Shown in pieces: positions 44,757 through 55,387 of a stretch of 64,000 bases of DNA. The notes below the pieces were generated by a model. It did not search any database, had not been told where the DNA came from, and saw only the letters and a program-made list of their open reading frames with translations. Each line of letters begins with the position of its first letter. The stretch's first letter is position 1. The position numbers and the translations under genes were made by a program. Origin of the DNA: JAEXZL01 sp049943125 (lineage in GTDB: Bacteria > Bacillota > Clostridia > Clostridiales > Clostridiaceae); contig NZ_CP188040.1 of assembly GCF_049943125.1 (NCBI RefSeq), forward strand, positions 2,542,001 to 2,606,000, given 5' to 3'.

Positions 44757-45797
44757 TTGCAGGAAATATTAAGGTTACAAATTAAGATTGTTCCTGAACT
44801 TGTGGAAGTTTTGGAGAAAAGATATAGCATGCTTAGGTGTATATACTATAACCAGCCCATTGGTAGAAGAGTTCTAGCTAACAAGCTTCAGCTAGGAGAG
44901 AGAGTAATCAGAACGGAAACAGGCTTCTTAAAGGATCAGAATCTCATAAGCATCAATGCAGCTGGTATGACAGTTACTAAGGATGGAGAAGAGATAATTG
45001 AGAAGCTAAGAGAGTTTTTGATAGATACTCGAGACATCTCAGGAATTGAAGAAAAGCTTAAGGTAGCTATGGGAATGGATAGAGTGATTGTTGTGCCTGG
45101 TGATAGTGATGTTGACTATTCTGTTCTCAAAGAAATTGCAAAGGAAGCAGCATCCTACCTTAAGAGTGCTTTAAAGAATGATGATATTCTTGGTATTACT
45201 GGAGGAACTATGGTTAAGGAAGTTGTAAACCATATAAGCAGCAATACTCAATACAAGAATGTCATGGTAGTTCCTTTAAGAGGAGGTATGGGCAGAAATG
45301 TAGAAACTCAAGCAAACACCCTTGCTTATGTCTTAGCAGGGAAGCTTGGAGGAAGCTACAAGATGCTTCATATACCTGATAATATAAGCCATGAGGTTAT
45401 GGAATCTCTTATGAAGGAAGAGGAGATCAGCGAAACAGTTAAGGTGATTCAAAAGGCAAGTATAATGCTTTATGGCATTGGTAACGCTGAGCACATGGCT
45501 AAAAAGAGAGGGCTATCAGATAATAAGATTCAAAAGATAAATAGCTTAGGTGCTGTAGGCGAAGCTTATGGCTGTTATTTTAACGAAAAAGGTGAATTGG
45601 TATATTCATCACCCACTTTGGCCATGAGTATAAAAGATGTTAAAAAGGATATACTGCATTTAGCCGTTGCCGGTGGTAAAAAGAAGGCTAAAGCTATTTT
45701 GTCAGCCTGTAGAGGTAATGGTAATGGAATTCTTTTTATCGATGAAGCTGCAGCAGAAGAAATACTTAAGCTTTTAAGTTTTGAGAATGTGGAATAG
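44757..45797 (+). CDS. cggR: Central glycolytic genes regulator (SorC family)
   Basis: A 346-residue repressor of the lower glycolytic genes that is released by fructose-1,6-bisphosphate in Bacillus. The N-terminal winged helix (about 15-85, YNQPIGRRVLANKLQLGERVIRTE) is followed by the sugar-phosphate-binding SorC domain (DDILGITGGTMVKEV, GGMGRNVETQANTLA, ACRGNGNGILFIDEAAAEEIL). The frame is open from TTG 44736, but that codon lies within the operator. TTG 44757, after AAGGGAG at 8-base spacing, gives the usual LQEILRLQ start and is used here. Gap copy 2 follows directly. Confidence 0.93.
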   Translation: MQEILRLQIKIVPELVEVLEKRYSMLRCIYYNQPIGRRVLANKLQLGERVIRTETGFLKDQNLISINAAGMTVTKDGEEIIEKLREFLIDTRDISGIEEKLKVAMGMDRVIVVPGDSDVDYSVLKEIAKEAASYLKSALKNDDILGITGGTMVKEVVNHISSNTQYKNVMVVPLRGGMGRNVETQANTLAYVLAGKLGGSYKMLHIPDNISHEVMESLMKEEEISETVKVIQKASIMLYGIGNAEHMAKKRGLSDNKIQKINSLGAVGEAYGCYFNEKGELVYSSPTLAMSIKDVKKDILHLAVAGGKKKAKAILSACRGNGNGILFIDEAAAEEILKLLSFENVE

Positions 45798-45827
45798 ATG
45801 TATAAATAATATTCTTTGCCACATTCT
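45784..45827 (+). promoter_or_regulatory. Hairpin at the cggR-gap junction
   Basis: AGAATGTGG at the end of cggR pairs with CCACATTCT after its stop (9 bp). It has no T-run, so is probably not a terminator. In Bacillus the cggR-gapA mRNA is cut at the end of cggR and a stem-loop protects the gapA part; this hairpin is at the corresponding place. The role is inferred from position. Confidence 0.45.
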
Positions 45828-45837
45828 AATAATATAA

Positions 45838-46908
<1,071 letters not shown>

Positions 46909-46930
46909 TATATAAATTTGACAATAAATC

Positions 46931-46980
46931 AAGATCCTAGGATGGGTCCGATCTTAAGGGTCGGACCTGTTTTTCTTTTT
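46931..46980 (+). terminator. Attenuator-like hairpins between gap and pgk
   Basis: GGTCCGA / TCGGACC (46945-46967) plus a long T-run forms a terminator. An alternative pairing AAGATC / GATCTT (46931-46955) overlaps its left arm, so the two are mutually exclusive. The pair may set the ratio of gap to pgk transcription. Confidence 0.6.
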
Positions 46981-47030
46981 TATTAATTCACCTCTAAAAA
47001 TAGAGGATATTATAATCAGGAGGCAATGGT

Positions 47031-48224
47031 ATGTATAACAAGAAATCAATTGATGACATAAATGTAAATGGACTTAAGGTTTTGGTTAGATGTGATTTCA
47101 ATGTTCCTTTAAAGGATGGAAAGATTACTGATGAAAATCGTATAGTAGCAGCCCTACCTACTATAAAGAAGCTTATAGCTGATGGTGGTAAGGTTATACT
47201 ATGCTCTCACTTAGGAAAGCCTAAGGGAGAAGCTAAGCCTGAATTATCCTTAAAGCCTGTAGCTGATAGATTATCAGAGCACTTAGGACAGGAAGTTAAA
47301 TTTGCTGCCGATGATGAGGTTGTTGGTGCTAATGCTAAAAAAGCTGTAGAGGAAATGAAGAATGGTGAGGTTGTGCTTCTTCAAAATACTCGATACAGAA
47401 AAGAAGAAACAAAAAATGGTGAGGAGTTTAGTAAGGAATTAGCTTCCTTAGCAGATGTATATGTTAATGATGCCTTTGGAACAGCTCATAGAGCTCACTG
47501 CTCCACCGTTGGCGTAACTGAGTATTTAGATACAGCTGTATGTGGATATCTTATTGAGAAGGAGCTTAGGTTCTTAGGCTCAGCTGTAGAAAATCCTGTT
47601 AGACCTTTCGTAGCAATCTTAGGAGGAGCTAAGGTTTCCGATAAGATTAATGTTATAAATAACCTTCTAGAAAAGGTTGATACATTAATAATTGGTGGAG
47701 GAATGGCATATACCTTCTTAAAAGCTCAAGGCTTTACCATAGGAAGCTCCTTAGTAGAGGAAGATAAGGTAGAATACGCTAAGGAAATGATGAAGAAGGC
47801 TGAGGATAAAGGTGTTAAGCTTTTACTTCCAGTAGATAATGTGGTAGCTGATAAGTTTGCTGCAGATAGCGAGCCAGTAGTTACTGAGGATGCAAATATT
47901 TCTGATGGCTACATGGGCTTAGATATAGGACCAAAGACTTCAAAGGCTTATGCTGATGCTGTAAAGGAAGCTAAAACAGTTATATGGAATGGACCTATGG
48001 GAGTTTTTGAATTTGAAAACTTCGCTGCTGGTACAAAGGCAGTGGCTGCTGCTCTTGCAGAAACTGATGCAACAACAATAATTGGTGGTGGAGACAGTGC
48101 TGCAGCAGTTAATATTTTAGGCTATGGGGACAAGATGACTCATATATCCACTGGTGGTGGAGCTTCCTTAGAATTCTTAGAAGGAAAAGAGCTTCCAGGA
48201 ATAGCTGCATTAAATAATAAGTAA
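47031..48224 (+). CDS. pgk: Phosphoglycerate kinase
   Basis: A 397-residue enzyme that transfers phosphate from 1,3-bisphosphoglycerate to ADP. The N-terminal substrate-binding segment ([21 protein letters not shown]-type [31 protein letters not shown]) and the C-terminal nucleotide part ([46 protein letters not shown]) are canonical. It starts after CAGGAGG and is followed closely by tpiA, as the third gene of the glycolytic operon. Confidence 0.97.
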   Translation: MYNKKSIDDINVNGLKVLVRCDFNVPLKDGKITDENRIVAALPTIKKLIADGGKVILCSHLGKPKGEAKPELSLKPVADRLSEHLGQEVKFAADDEVVGANAKKAVEEMKNGEVVLLQNTRYRKEETKNGEEFSKELASLADVYVNDAFGTAHRAHCSTVGVTEYLDTAVCGYLIEKELRFLGSAVENPVRPFVAILGGAKVSDKINVINNLLEKVDTLIIGGGMAYTFLKAQGFTIGSSLVEEDKVEYAKEMMKKAEDKGVKLLLPVDNVVADKFAADSEPVVTEDANISDGYMGLDIGPKTSKAYADAVKEAKTVIWNGPMGVFEFENFAAGTKAVAAALAETDATTIIGGGDSAAAVNILGYGDKMTHISTGGGASLEFLEGKELPGIAALNNK

Positions 48225-48263
48225 AATTATTAAGTATATATTTTATAAAAGCGGGGTGTAAGG

Positions 48264-49010
48264 ATGAGAAAAGCAATAATAGCAGGAAACTGGAAAATGC
48301 ATTACACAGTAGAGGAAGCAGTTAAGCTTATAGAGGAATTAAAACCACAGGTAGCAGCTGCTAGCTGTGAGGTAGTTGTTTGTCCTCCCTTTATAGCTTT
48401 AGATGCTGCAGTTAAGGCCGCTGCTGGTTCAAACATAAAGGTTGGTGCTCAAAACATGCACTTTGAAGAAAATGGAGCCTTTACTGGAGAGGTAGCACCA
48501 GGAATGCTGGAAGCCCTAAAGGTAGATTATGTTATAATTGGTCACAGTGAAAGAAGACAATACTTCAATGAAACTGATGAAACAGTTAACAAGAAGCTTA
48601 AGAAAGCTTTTGACCATAATCTAATTCCTATACTATGCGTAGGAGAGTCTCTTGAAGAAAGAGAAGCTAACAAAACAGAAGAAATAATCGGCGCACAGAT
48701 AGAAAAAGATCTAGAAGGATTAACATCAGAGCAGGTAGAAGCTCTTGTTATAGCCTATGAGCCTATATGGGCTATAGGTACAGGTAAGACTGCTACCTCC
48801 GAGCAGGCTAACGACACTATCAAGTCCATAAGAGCCATGGTGGCAAGAGCTTATGGAGATGCGGTTGCTCTCAAGGTAAGAATACAGTACGGTGGTTCTG
48901 TTAAGCCTTCCACTATAAAAGAGCAAATGGAACAAACTGATATAGATGGAGCTCTAGTTGGAGGAGCAAGTCTTAAAGCATCAGATTTTTCCGCCATCGT
49001 TAACTTCTAA
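48264..49010 (+). CDS. tpiA: Triosephosphate isomerase
   Basis: A 248-residue TIM-barrel enzyme interconverting dihydroxyacetone phosphate and glyceraldehyde-3-phosphate. NWKMH holds the catalytic Lys, VIIGHSERR the catalytic His, and [13 protein letters not shown] the catalytic Glu with the flexible loop; the phosphate loop is YGGSVKP. Length is normal. GCGGGGTG serves as ribosome binding site. It also connects the DHA kinase products of the neighbouring locus to glycolysis. Confidence 0.97.
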   Translation: MRKAIIAGNWKMHYTVEEAVKLIEELKPQVAAASCEVVVCPPFIALDAAVKAAAGSNIKVGAQNMHFEENGAFTGEVAPGMLEALKVDYVIIGHSERRQYFNETDETVNKKLKKAFDHNLIPILCVGESLEEREANKTEEIIGAQIEKDLEGLTSEQVEALVIAYEPIWAIGTGKTATSEQANDTIKSIRAMVARAYGDAVALKVRIQYGGSVKPSTIKEQMEQTDIDGALVGGASLKASDFSAIVNF

Positions 49011-49139
49011 TCCTTCAAAAATATTAACTATTAACAGATAGGTAATATTTGCTATATTGTAATTGAGCTATCTAATATAGTATAATTTTAGATGGAAAAT
49101 TACAAAGTGTCGCTATATAAAGTTAATTTGGAGGTAACT

Positions 49140-50678
49140 ATGGCAAAAAAACCAGTAATGTTAATGATATTAGACGGCTTCGGTATTGCTCCTAAATCAG
49201 AAGGTAATGCTGTTGAGGCCGCAAATAAGCCTAATTATGATAAGCTTTTTGCTTCCTATCCTCATACTCAGCTTTTAGCTAGTGGTATGGAGGTTGGACT
49301 TCCAAAAGGTCAGATGGGTAACTCAGAGGTTGGTCATTTAAATATTGGAGCAGGAAGAGTAGTTTATCAAGAGCTTACAAGAATAACTAAAGCAATAGAA
49401 GATGGTGACTTTTACGATAACGAAGCCTTAATCTTAGCCATGGATAAGGCTAAAGAAAACAATTCTGCTCTTCACCTATTAGGCTTATTATCCGATGGTG
49501 GTGTTCATTCTCACATTGATCATGTGAAGGGTCTTCTAAGAATGGCAAAGGCTAGAGGTTTAAGCAAGGTATATCTCCATGCCTTTATGGATGGAAGAGA
49601 TGTACCACCTACCTCAGGTAGAGATTTCATAGTTGAAATAGAAGATGCTATGAAGGAAATAGGTGTAGGTAAGGTTGCAACAATCAGTGGTAGATATTAT
49701 GCCATGGATAGAGATAATAGATGGGAGAGAGTTGAGCTTGCATATAATGCCCTGGTATTAGGTAAGGGTGAAACTGCAAACAGTGCAGTAGAATGCATGG
49801 ACAATTCCTATCATGACAATAAAACAGATGAGTTTGTACTTCCTTGTGTAATACTAGAGGATGGCAAACCAACTGCAAAAATTAAGGATAAGGATTCTAT
49901 AATATTCTTCAATTTCAGACCTGATAGAGCAAGAGAAATTACTAGAGCTATTAATGATAAGGTGTTTACAGGCTTTGAAAGAAATAATTTAGATTTAACC
50001 TATGTAACCCTTACTCAGTATGATAAAACCTTAGAAAATGTTCATGTTGCTTATTCACCACAAAGCTATACTAATACCTTAGGTGAATATATAAGCTCTA
50101 AGGGCTTACAGCAGCTGAGAATTGCTGAAACTGAAAAGTATGCACATGTAACCTTCTTCTTTAATGGTGGTGTTGAGCTTCCTAATGAAGGAGAGGATAG
50201 AGTGTTAATACCTTCTCCAAAGGTAGCTACCTATGACCTTAAGCCAGAAATGAGTGCCTATGAGATGACTCAAGAGGTTCTACAGAGATTAGATACAGGA
50301 CATTATGACCTTATCATAATGAACTACGCTAACCCAGACATGGTTGGTCATACTGGTGTTTTTGAAGCAGCTAAAAAGGCTGTGGAAGCAGTGGATGATT
50401 GCTTAGGTAAGGTTGTGGATAAGGTTCTCTCCATGTACGGATCCGTATTCATTACAGCTGACCATGGTAATGCTGAGATTATGGTGGATTACTCCACAGG
50501 AGATCCATTCACCTCCCATACTACAGATCCTGTACCATTCTTATATGTTTCTAAGAATGCTGAAGGAAGAAGCCTTAGAGATGGTGGAAAGCTTGCTGAT
50601 ATAGCACCTACTCTTTTAGATGAAATGGGAGTAGAGGTGCCTACTGAGATGACTGGTAAGTCACTAATAGTAAAATAA
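49140..50678 (+). CDS. gpmI: 2,3-bisphosphoglycerate-independent phosphoglycerate mutase
   Basis: A 512-residue dimanganese enzyme that interconverts 3- and 2-phosphoglycerate. The alkaline-phosphatase-fold ligands are visible: LDGFG near the start, the phosphorylated Ser in QMGNSEVGH, and MVGHTG and ADHGNAE near the end. The frame is open from 49092, but GGAGGTAACT places the start at ATG 49140, giving MAKKPVMLM. It follows tpiA after 129 bases and precedes eno. Confidence 0.96.
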   Translation: MAKKPVMLMILDGFGIAPKSEGNAVEAANKPNYDKLFASYPHTQLLASGMEVGLPKGQMGNSEVGHLNIGAGRVVYQELTRITKAIEDGDFYDNEALILAMDKAKENNSALHLLGLLSDGGVHSHIDHVKGLLRMAKARGLSKVYLHAFMDGRDVPPTSGRDFIVEIEDAMKEIGVGKVATISGRYYAMDRDNRWERVELAYNALVLGKGETANSAVECMDNSYHDNKTDEFVLPCVILEDGKPTAKIKDKDSIIFFNFRPDRAREITRAINDKVFTGFERNNLDLTYVTLTQYDKTLENVHVAYSPQSYTNTLGEYISSKGLQQLRIAETEKYAHVTFFFNGGVELPNEGEDRVLIPSPKVATYDLKPEMSAYEMTQEVLQRLDTGHYDLIIMNYANPDMVGHTGVFEAAKKAVEAVDDCLGKVVDKVLSMYGSVFITADHGNAEIMVDYSTGDPFTSHTTDPVPFLYVSKNAEGRSLRDGGKLADIAPTLLDEMGVEVPTEMTGKSLIVK

Positions 50679-50747
50679 CCTAACTGAAGTTAGGTGTTAA
50701 TTTGGTTTAAAATAGCACATACAGAGGAATATTATTTCCTCTGTATG
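50678..50747 (+). promoter_or_regulatory. Two hairpins between gpmI and eno
   Basis: A short stem ACCTAAC / GTTAGGT (50678-50695) is followed by a 12-bp perfect stem CATACAGAGGAA / TTCCTCTGTATG (50718-50747) with a 6-base loop. Neither has a proper T-run, so they look like mRNA processing or stability elements that could give eno its own level of mRNA. Confidence 0.45.
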
Positions 50748-50785
50748 GAAAAAACTAATATAGATTTATATTTCATTAAATATAA

Positions 50786-52132
<1,347 letters not shown>

Positions 52133-52138
52133 TTTTAA

Positions 52139-52172
52139 AAGAGCCTTGGGACTTGGTCCTGGGGCTTTTTTT
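52139..52172 (+). terminator. Intrinsic terminator of eno
   Basis: The imperfect stem AGCCTTGGGAC / GTCCTGGGGCT with a TTG loop and a long T-run lies just after the eno stop. Confidence 0.8.
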
Positions 52173-52515
52173 AACTAAGAGGTAAAAACTAAGAGGTAAG
52201 AGTTGAAGAGCAGAAGAGCAGAAGAGCAGAGAAGAGATAATAGAGAATAGAGAAGAGAGAAGAGAGGAGAAGAGAGGGAAATTATTAGCTTCGCTAATAG
52301 GGAGATTATTAGCTGCGCTAATAGGTAAGAGCAAGAGCAAGGGAAAGAGCAAAGATAAAAGATAAGAGCAGTTAAGAGGTAAGAGCTATAAAGATAAAAG
52401 ATAAGAGCAGAAGGGCAGAGAATAGAGAATAGAGAATAGAGAATAGAGAAGAGTGAAAGAGCAAAAGATAGGAGCATGTGCATAGAATATAGATTATTGA
52501 GAATATTTGGGGGGG
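52173..52515. repeat. Polypurine low-complexity repeat tract
   Basis: About 340 bp in which the plus strand is overwhelmingly A and G. It contains direct repeats: three copies of GAAGAGCA-type units (52206-52231), four copies of GAATAGA-type units (52419-52449), and repeats of GATAAAAGATAAGAGCA (about 52353 and 52395). A 24-bp duplicated unit at 52283-52323 forms two small hairpins (TATTAGC/GCTAATA). No credible coding frame is present; minus-strand ORFs here are low-complexity Leu/Ser runs. The remainder to 52607 is ordinary AT-rich sequence. Confidence 0.85.
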
Positions 52516-52607
52516 AATTGGGATTTGGGGAAAGTAAATGGTTGTATTAGGTGATTAAGTGTGATAAACTAATAGAGTAATTTTCAAAATCTGTGGAGGT
52601 GAAACTC

Positions 52608-52835
52608 GTGAAATTAGGTTTATTTATAGTAGAGGTTATCTTGGCAATAATTCTTATGGTATCGGTTCTTATGCAGCCTTCAAAGTCTGATGGATTTAAA
52701 GGTCTTGTGCAGGGAGCTTCTGACACATTCTTCTCAAAAAACAAAAAGAGAACAAAGGAAGCTTTGCTTTATAAGATAACAATATTCTCCGCAGTAGCGT
52801 TTGCAATAAATACTTTAATACTAAATTTAGTTTAG
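52608..52835 (+). CDS. secG: Preprotein translocase subunit SecG
   Basis: A 75-residue membrane protein of the SecYEG protein export channel. Two hydrophobic segments (about 4-20 and 52-73) flank a short loop with the family pattern LMQPSKSDGFKGLVQGASDTFFSKNK. The frame is open from GTG 52593, but GGAGGTGA at 52596-52603 fixes GTG 52608 as the start. The eno-secG-rnr-smpB order is conserved in clostridia; here hppA stands between secG and rnr. Confidence 0.93.
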   Translation: MKLGLFIVEVILAIILMVSVLMQPSKSDGFKGLVQGASDTFFSKNKKRTKEALLYKITIFSAVAFAINTLILNLV

Positions 52836-52844
52836 AAATGACAG

Positions 52845-52876
52845 GCCATTCTTTAATAAGGATGGCTTTTTATTTT
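52845..52876 (+). terminator. Intrinsic terminator of secG
   Basis: GCCATTCTT pairs with AAGGATGGC (one wobble) with a 4-base loop and TTTTTATTTT behind it. Confidence 0.75.
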
Positions 52877-53093
52877 GCCCAAATTTTACTGTAATTATCT
52901 CCTGGAGGAATGAATAATAATTTTAAATACTATTGTATTTAGACATATATAGATATATTAACCATATAAAAGCTATATTATGAGTAATTGATATGCACAA
53001 TATTAAGAAAATTTGTTAAAAAGTATACACTATTTAATAAAATTATGGTATATTTTGAAATATAGAGTATATTTTTAAGGCGGGGGTAATTAT

Positions 53094-55112
53094 ATGATTA
53101 GTTCTATTTTACTGGCTGCAAGTGGAGTTGCGGCACTTTTATTTGCTTATTTTCTTACTAATAGCATTGATAAAGAATCTGACGGAAATGATAGAATGAG
53201 AGAAATTGCTGGATATATCCAGCAGGGAGCCATGGCCTTCTTGCAGAGAGAATATAAGTATTTAGCTTTCTTTATTGTCTTTGTGGCTATTGTAATTGGA
53301 TTTTTTATTAGTATTCCTACAGCTATCTGCTTTGTTGTGGGAGCTGTATTTTCAATACTGGCAGGCTTCTTTGGAATGAAGGTAGCAGTGAAGTCCAATG
53401 TTAGGACCGCTGAAGCTGCTAAGAAGGGTCAGCAAAAGGCTTTGAACATTGCCTTTTCCGGTGGTGCTGTAATGGGGATGTCTGTGGTAGGCCTCGGAGT
53501 TATTGGTATTGGAGTATTGGCAATAATATTTAATTTTGATAGTGATATTCTTACGGGCTTTGGCCTTGGAGCAAGCTCCATAGCCCTGTTTGCTAGAGTA
53601 GGGGGAGGTATTTATACAAAAGCTGCAGATGTGGGAGCAGACCTGGTTGGAAAGCTTGAAGCAGGGATACCTGAGGATGATCCGAGAAACCCTGCGGTAA
53701 TTGCAGATAATGTTGGAGATAATGTGGGAGATGTTGCTGGTATGGGAGCAGATCTCTTTGAATCCTATGTTGGTGCTATTATATCAGCAATAACTCTAGG
53801 CGCAATTGCTTTTGAAGGGTCAGAGGGAGTAGGCTTTCCAATGCTCCTTGCTGCGGCTGGAGTTATCGCCTCTATTATTGGAGCTTTAATAGTTAGGAGC
53901 AGCAAGGCTGAGAATCCTCAGAGAGCGCTGGATGCAGGGACCTATGTCTCTGGAGTTATCTTAGTAATCTGTGCAGCTGTATTGGGCTACATAACCTTTG
54001 GCGATTTTAAGGCCTTTGCAGCGGTGGCTATTGGTCTTATTGTTGGATTAGCTATTGGTAAGATTACAGAAGTTTATACCTCTGCTGATTATGAAAGTGT
54101 AAAAGAGGTTGCAAGACAGTCAGAAACTGGTTCAGCTACTACTATTATTTCTGGACTGGCAGTAGGAATGAAATCTACAATGTTTCCTATTCTTTTAATT
54201 TCAGTGGGAATACTAATGTCGTATTTTATTTTAGGTGGAGCTTCTAATGCAACTATGGGGCTCTATGGTATATCCTTGGCTGCTGTGGGAATGCTCTCCA
54301 CTACTGGTATAGTGGTTTCTGTTGATGCTTATGGGCCTATAGCAGATAATGCTGGAGGAATAGCTGAAATGGCAGGTCTTCCTCATGAGGTTAGAAATAT
54401 CACCGATAAGCTTGACTCTGTTGGAAACACTACTGCTGCTATAGGCAAGGGCTTTGCCATAGGCTCTGCTGCTTTAACAGCACTGGCTCTCTTTGCCTCT
54501 TATGCACAGGCTGTAAATCTATCGGTAATAGATATTTTATCACCTACAACTCTTGTAGGAGTGCTCATAGGTGCAATGCTTCCTTTCCTCTATGGTGCCT
54601 TGACCATGGAGTCTGTGGGTAGGGCTGCAAATCAGATGGTTAATGAGGTTAGAAGACAGTTTAAAGAAATACCTGGAATTATGGAAGGAGAAACGGTACC
54701 GGATTATGGAACATGCATTGATATCTCTACTACCGCAGCTCTAAAAGAAATGATACTTCCAGGAATTCTAGCTATAGCCATACCCTTAGGGGTAGGAGTG
54801 CTTTTAGGTGCTGAGGCCCTGGGAGGTCTAATAGGAGGTGCTATTTCTTCTGGAGTACTGCTAGCTATATTAATGTCCAATGCAGGAGCAGCTTGGGATA
54901 ACTCTAAAAAGTATATAGAATCGGGAGTTCATGGAGGTAAAAATAGTCCTGCTCATAAGGCCGGAATAGTAGGAGATACTGTAGGAGATCCCTTTAAGGA
55001 TACTGCAGGACCGGCACTTAATATACTAATAAAGCTCATGACTATAGTAGCTGTTGTATTTGCACCAATGATAGTTGAATTTGGTGGTCTATTACTAAAA
55101 ATATTAAATTAA
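53094..55112 (+). CDS. hppA: Membrane-bound ion-pumping pyrophosphatase, K+-dependent type
   Basis: A 672-residue membrane protein with about 16 helices that couples pyrophosphate hydrolysis to pumping Na+ or H+. Substrate-binding segments [32 protein letters not shown] and the C-terminal [23 protein letters not shown] are intact. The helix-12 region reads [17 protein letters not shown]; Ala rather than Lys at the position after NTTA marks the K+-dependent subfamily. Na+ versus H+ specificity cannot be decided by eye. An extended -10 (TGGTATATT, 53046-53054) precedes it, and its own terminator follows, so it is a separate unit between secG and rnr. Confidence 0.93.
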   Translation: MISSILLAASGVAALLFAYFLTNSIDKESDGNDRMREIAGYIQQGAMAFLQREYKYLAFFIVFVAIVIGFFISIPTAICFVVGAVFSILAGFFGMKVAVKSNVRTAEAAKKGQQKALNIAFSGGAVMGMSVVGLGVIGIGVLAIIFNFDSDILTGFGLGASSIALFARVGGGIYTKAADVGADLVGKLEAGIPEDDPRNPAVIADNVGDNVGDVAGMGADLFESYVGAIISAITLGAIAFEGSEGVGFPMLLAAAGVIASIIGALIVRSSKAENPQRALDAGTYVSGVILVICAAVLGYITFGDFKAFAAVAIGLIVGLAIGKITEVYTSADYESVKEVARQSETGSATTIISGLAVGMKSTMFPILLISVGILMSYFILGGASNATMGLYGISLAAVGMLSTTGIVVSVDAYGPIADNAGGIAEMAGLPHEVRNITDKLDSVGNTTAAIGKGFAIGSAALTALALFASYAQAVNLSVIDILSPTTLVGVLIGAMLPFLYGALTMESVGRAANQMVNEVRRQFKEIPGIMEGETVPDYGTCIDISTTAALKEMILPGILAIAIPLGVGVLLGAEALGGLIGGAISSGVLLAILMSNAGAAWDNSKKYIESGVHGGKNSPAHKAGIVGDTVGDPFKDTAGPALNILIKLMTIVAVVFAPMIVEFGGLLLKILN

Positions 55113-55128
55113 TGAAGGAATAACCTTG

Positions 55129-55156
55129 CTGCTGAAAGTAATTTCAGCAGTTTTTT
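55129..55156 (+). terminator. Intrinsic terminator of hppA
   Basis: A perfect 9-bp stem CTGCTGAAA / TTTCAGCAG, a GTAA loop and a TTTTTT run follow the hppA stop. Confidence 0.85.
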
Positions 55157-55293
55157 CTCTAAAAATAACCATAAAAATTATAGAATTTACAATTTTTTAT
55201 GGTGAGAATTATTAAGGTATAATTATGAAAAATATTTATAATAATGCATAAGTATTGTAAATTTTCTATAAAGGCCATACAATTAGGGTGGGA

Positions 55294-55350
55294 ATGTGGT
55301 TATATATAATTATAGGATTATTTGTTGCTTTTACGGTAAAAATAAAATAA
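55294..55350 (+). CDS. Possible 18-aa hydrophobic peptide
   Basis: ATG 55294 follows AGGGTGGGA closely and opens MWLYIIIGLFVAFTVKIK before TAA. It could be a small membrane peptide or a chance ORF in the rnr upstream region. Only the ribosome binding site and hydrophobic profile support it. Confidence 0.2.
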   Translation: MWLYIIIGLFVAFTVKIK

Positions 55351-55387
55351 TAATAGTCTCTTAATCTTAGAGATAAGGAGGTAAGGA

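Noticed and set aside
46918..46946. Promoter for pgk starting with TTGACA
   Set aside because: The TTGACA just after gap has no -10 at a proper distance (GATGGG instead) and overlaps the terminator region.
52206..52450. CRISPR-like array
   Set aside because: Repeats are 7-24 bp, overlapping and low-complexity, with no regular spacers and no cas genes near.
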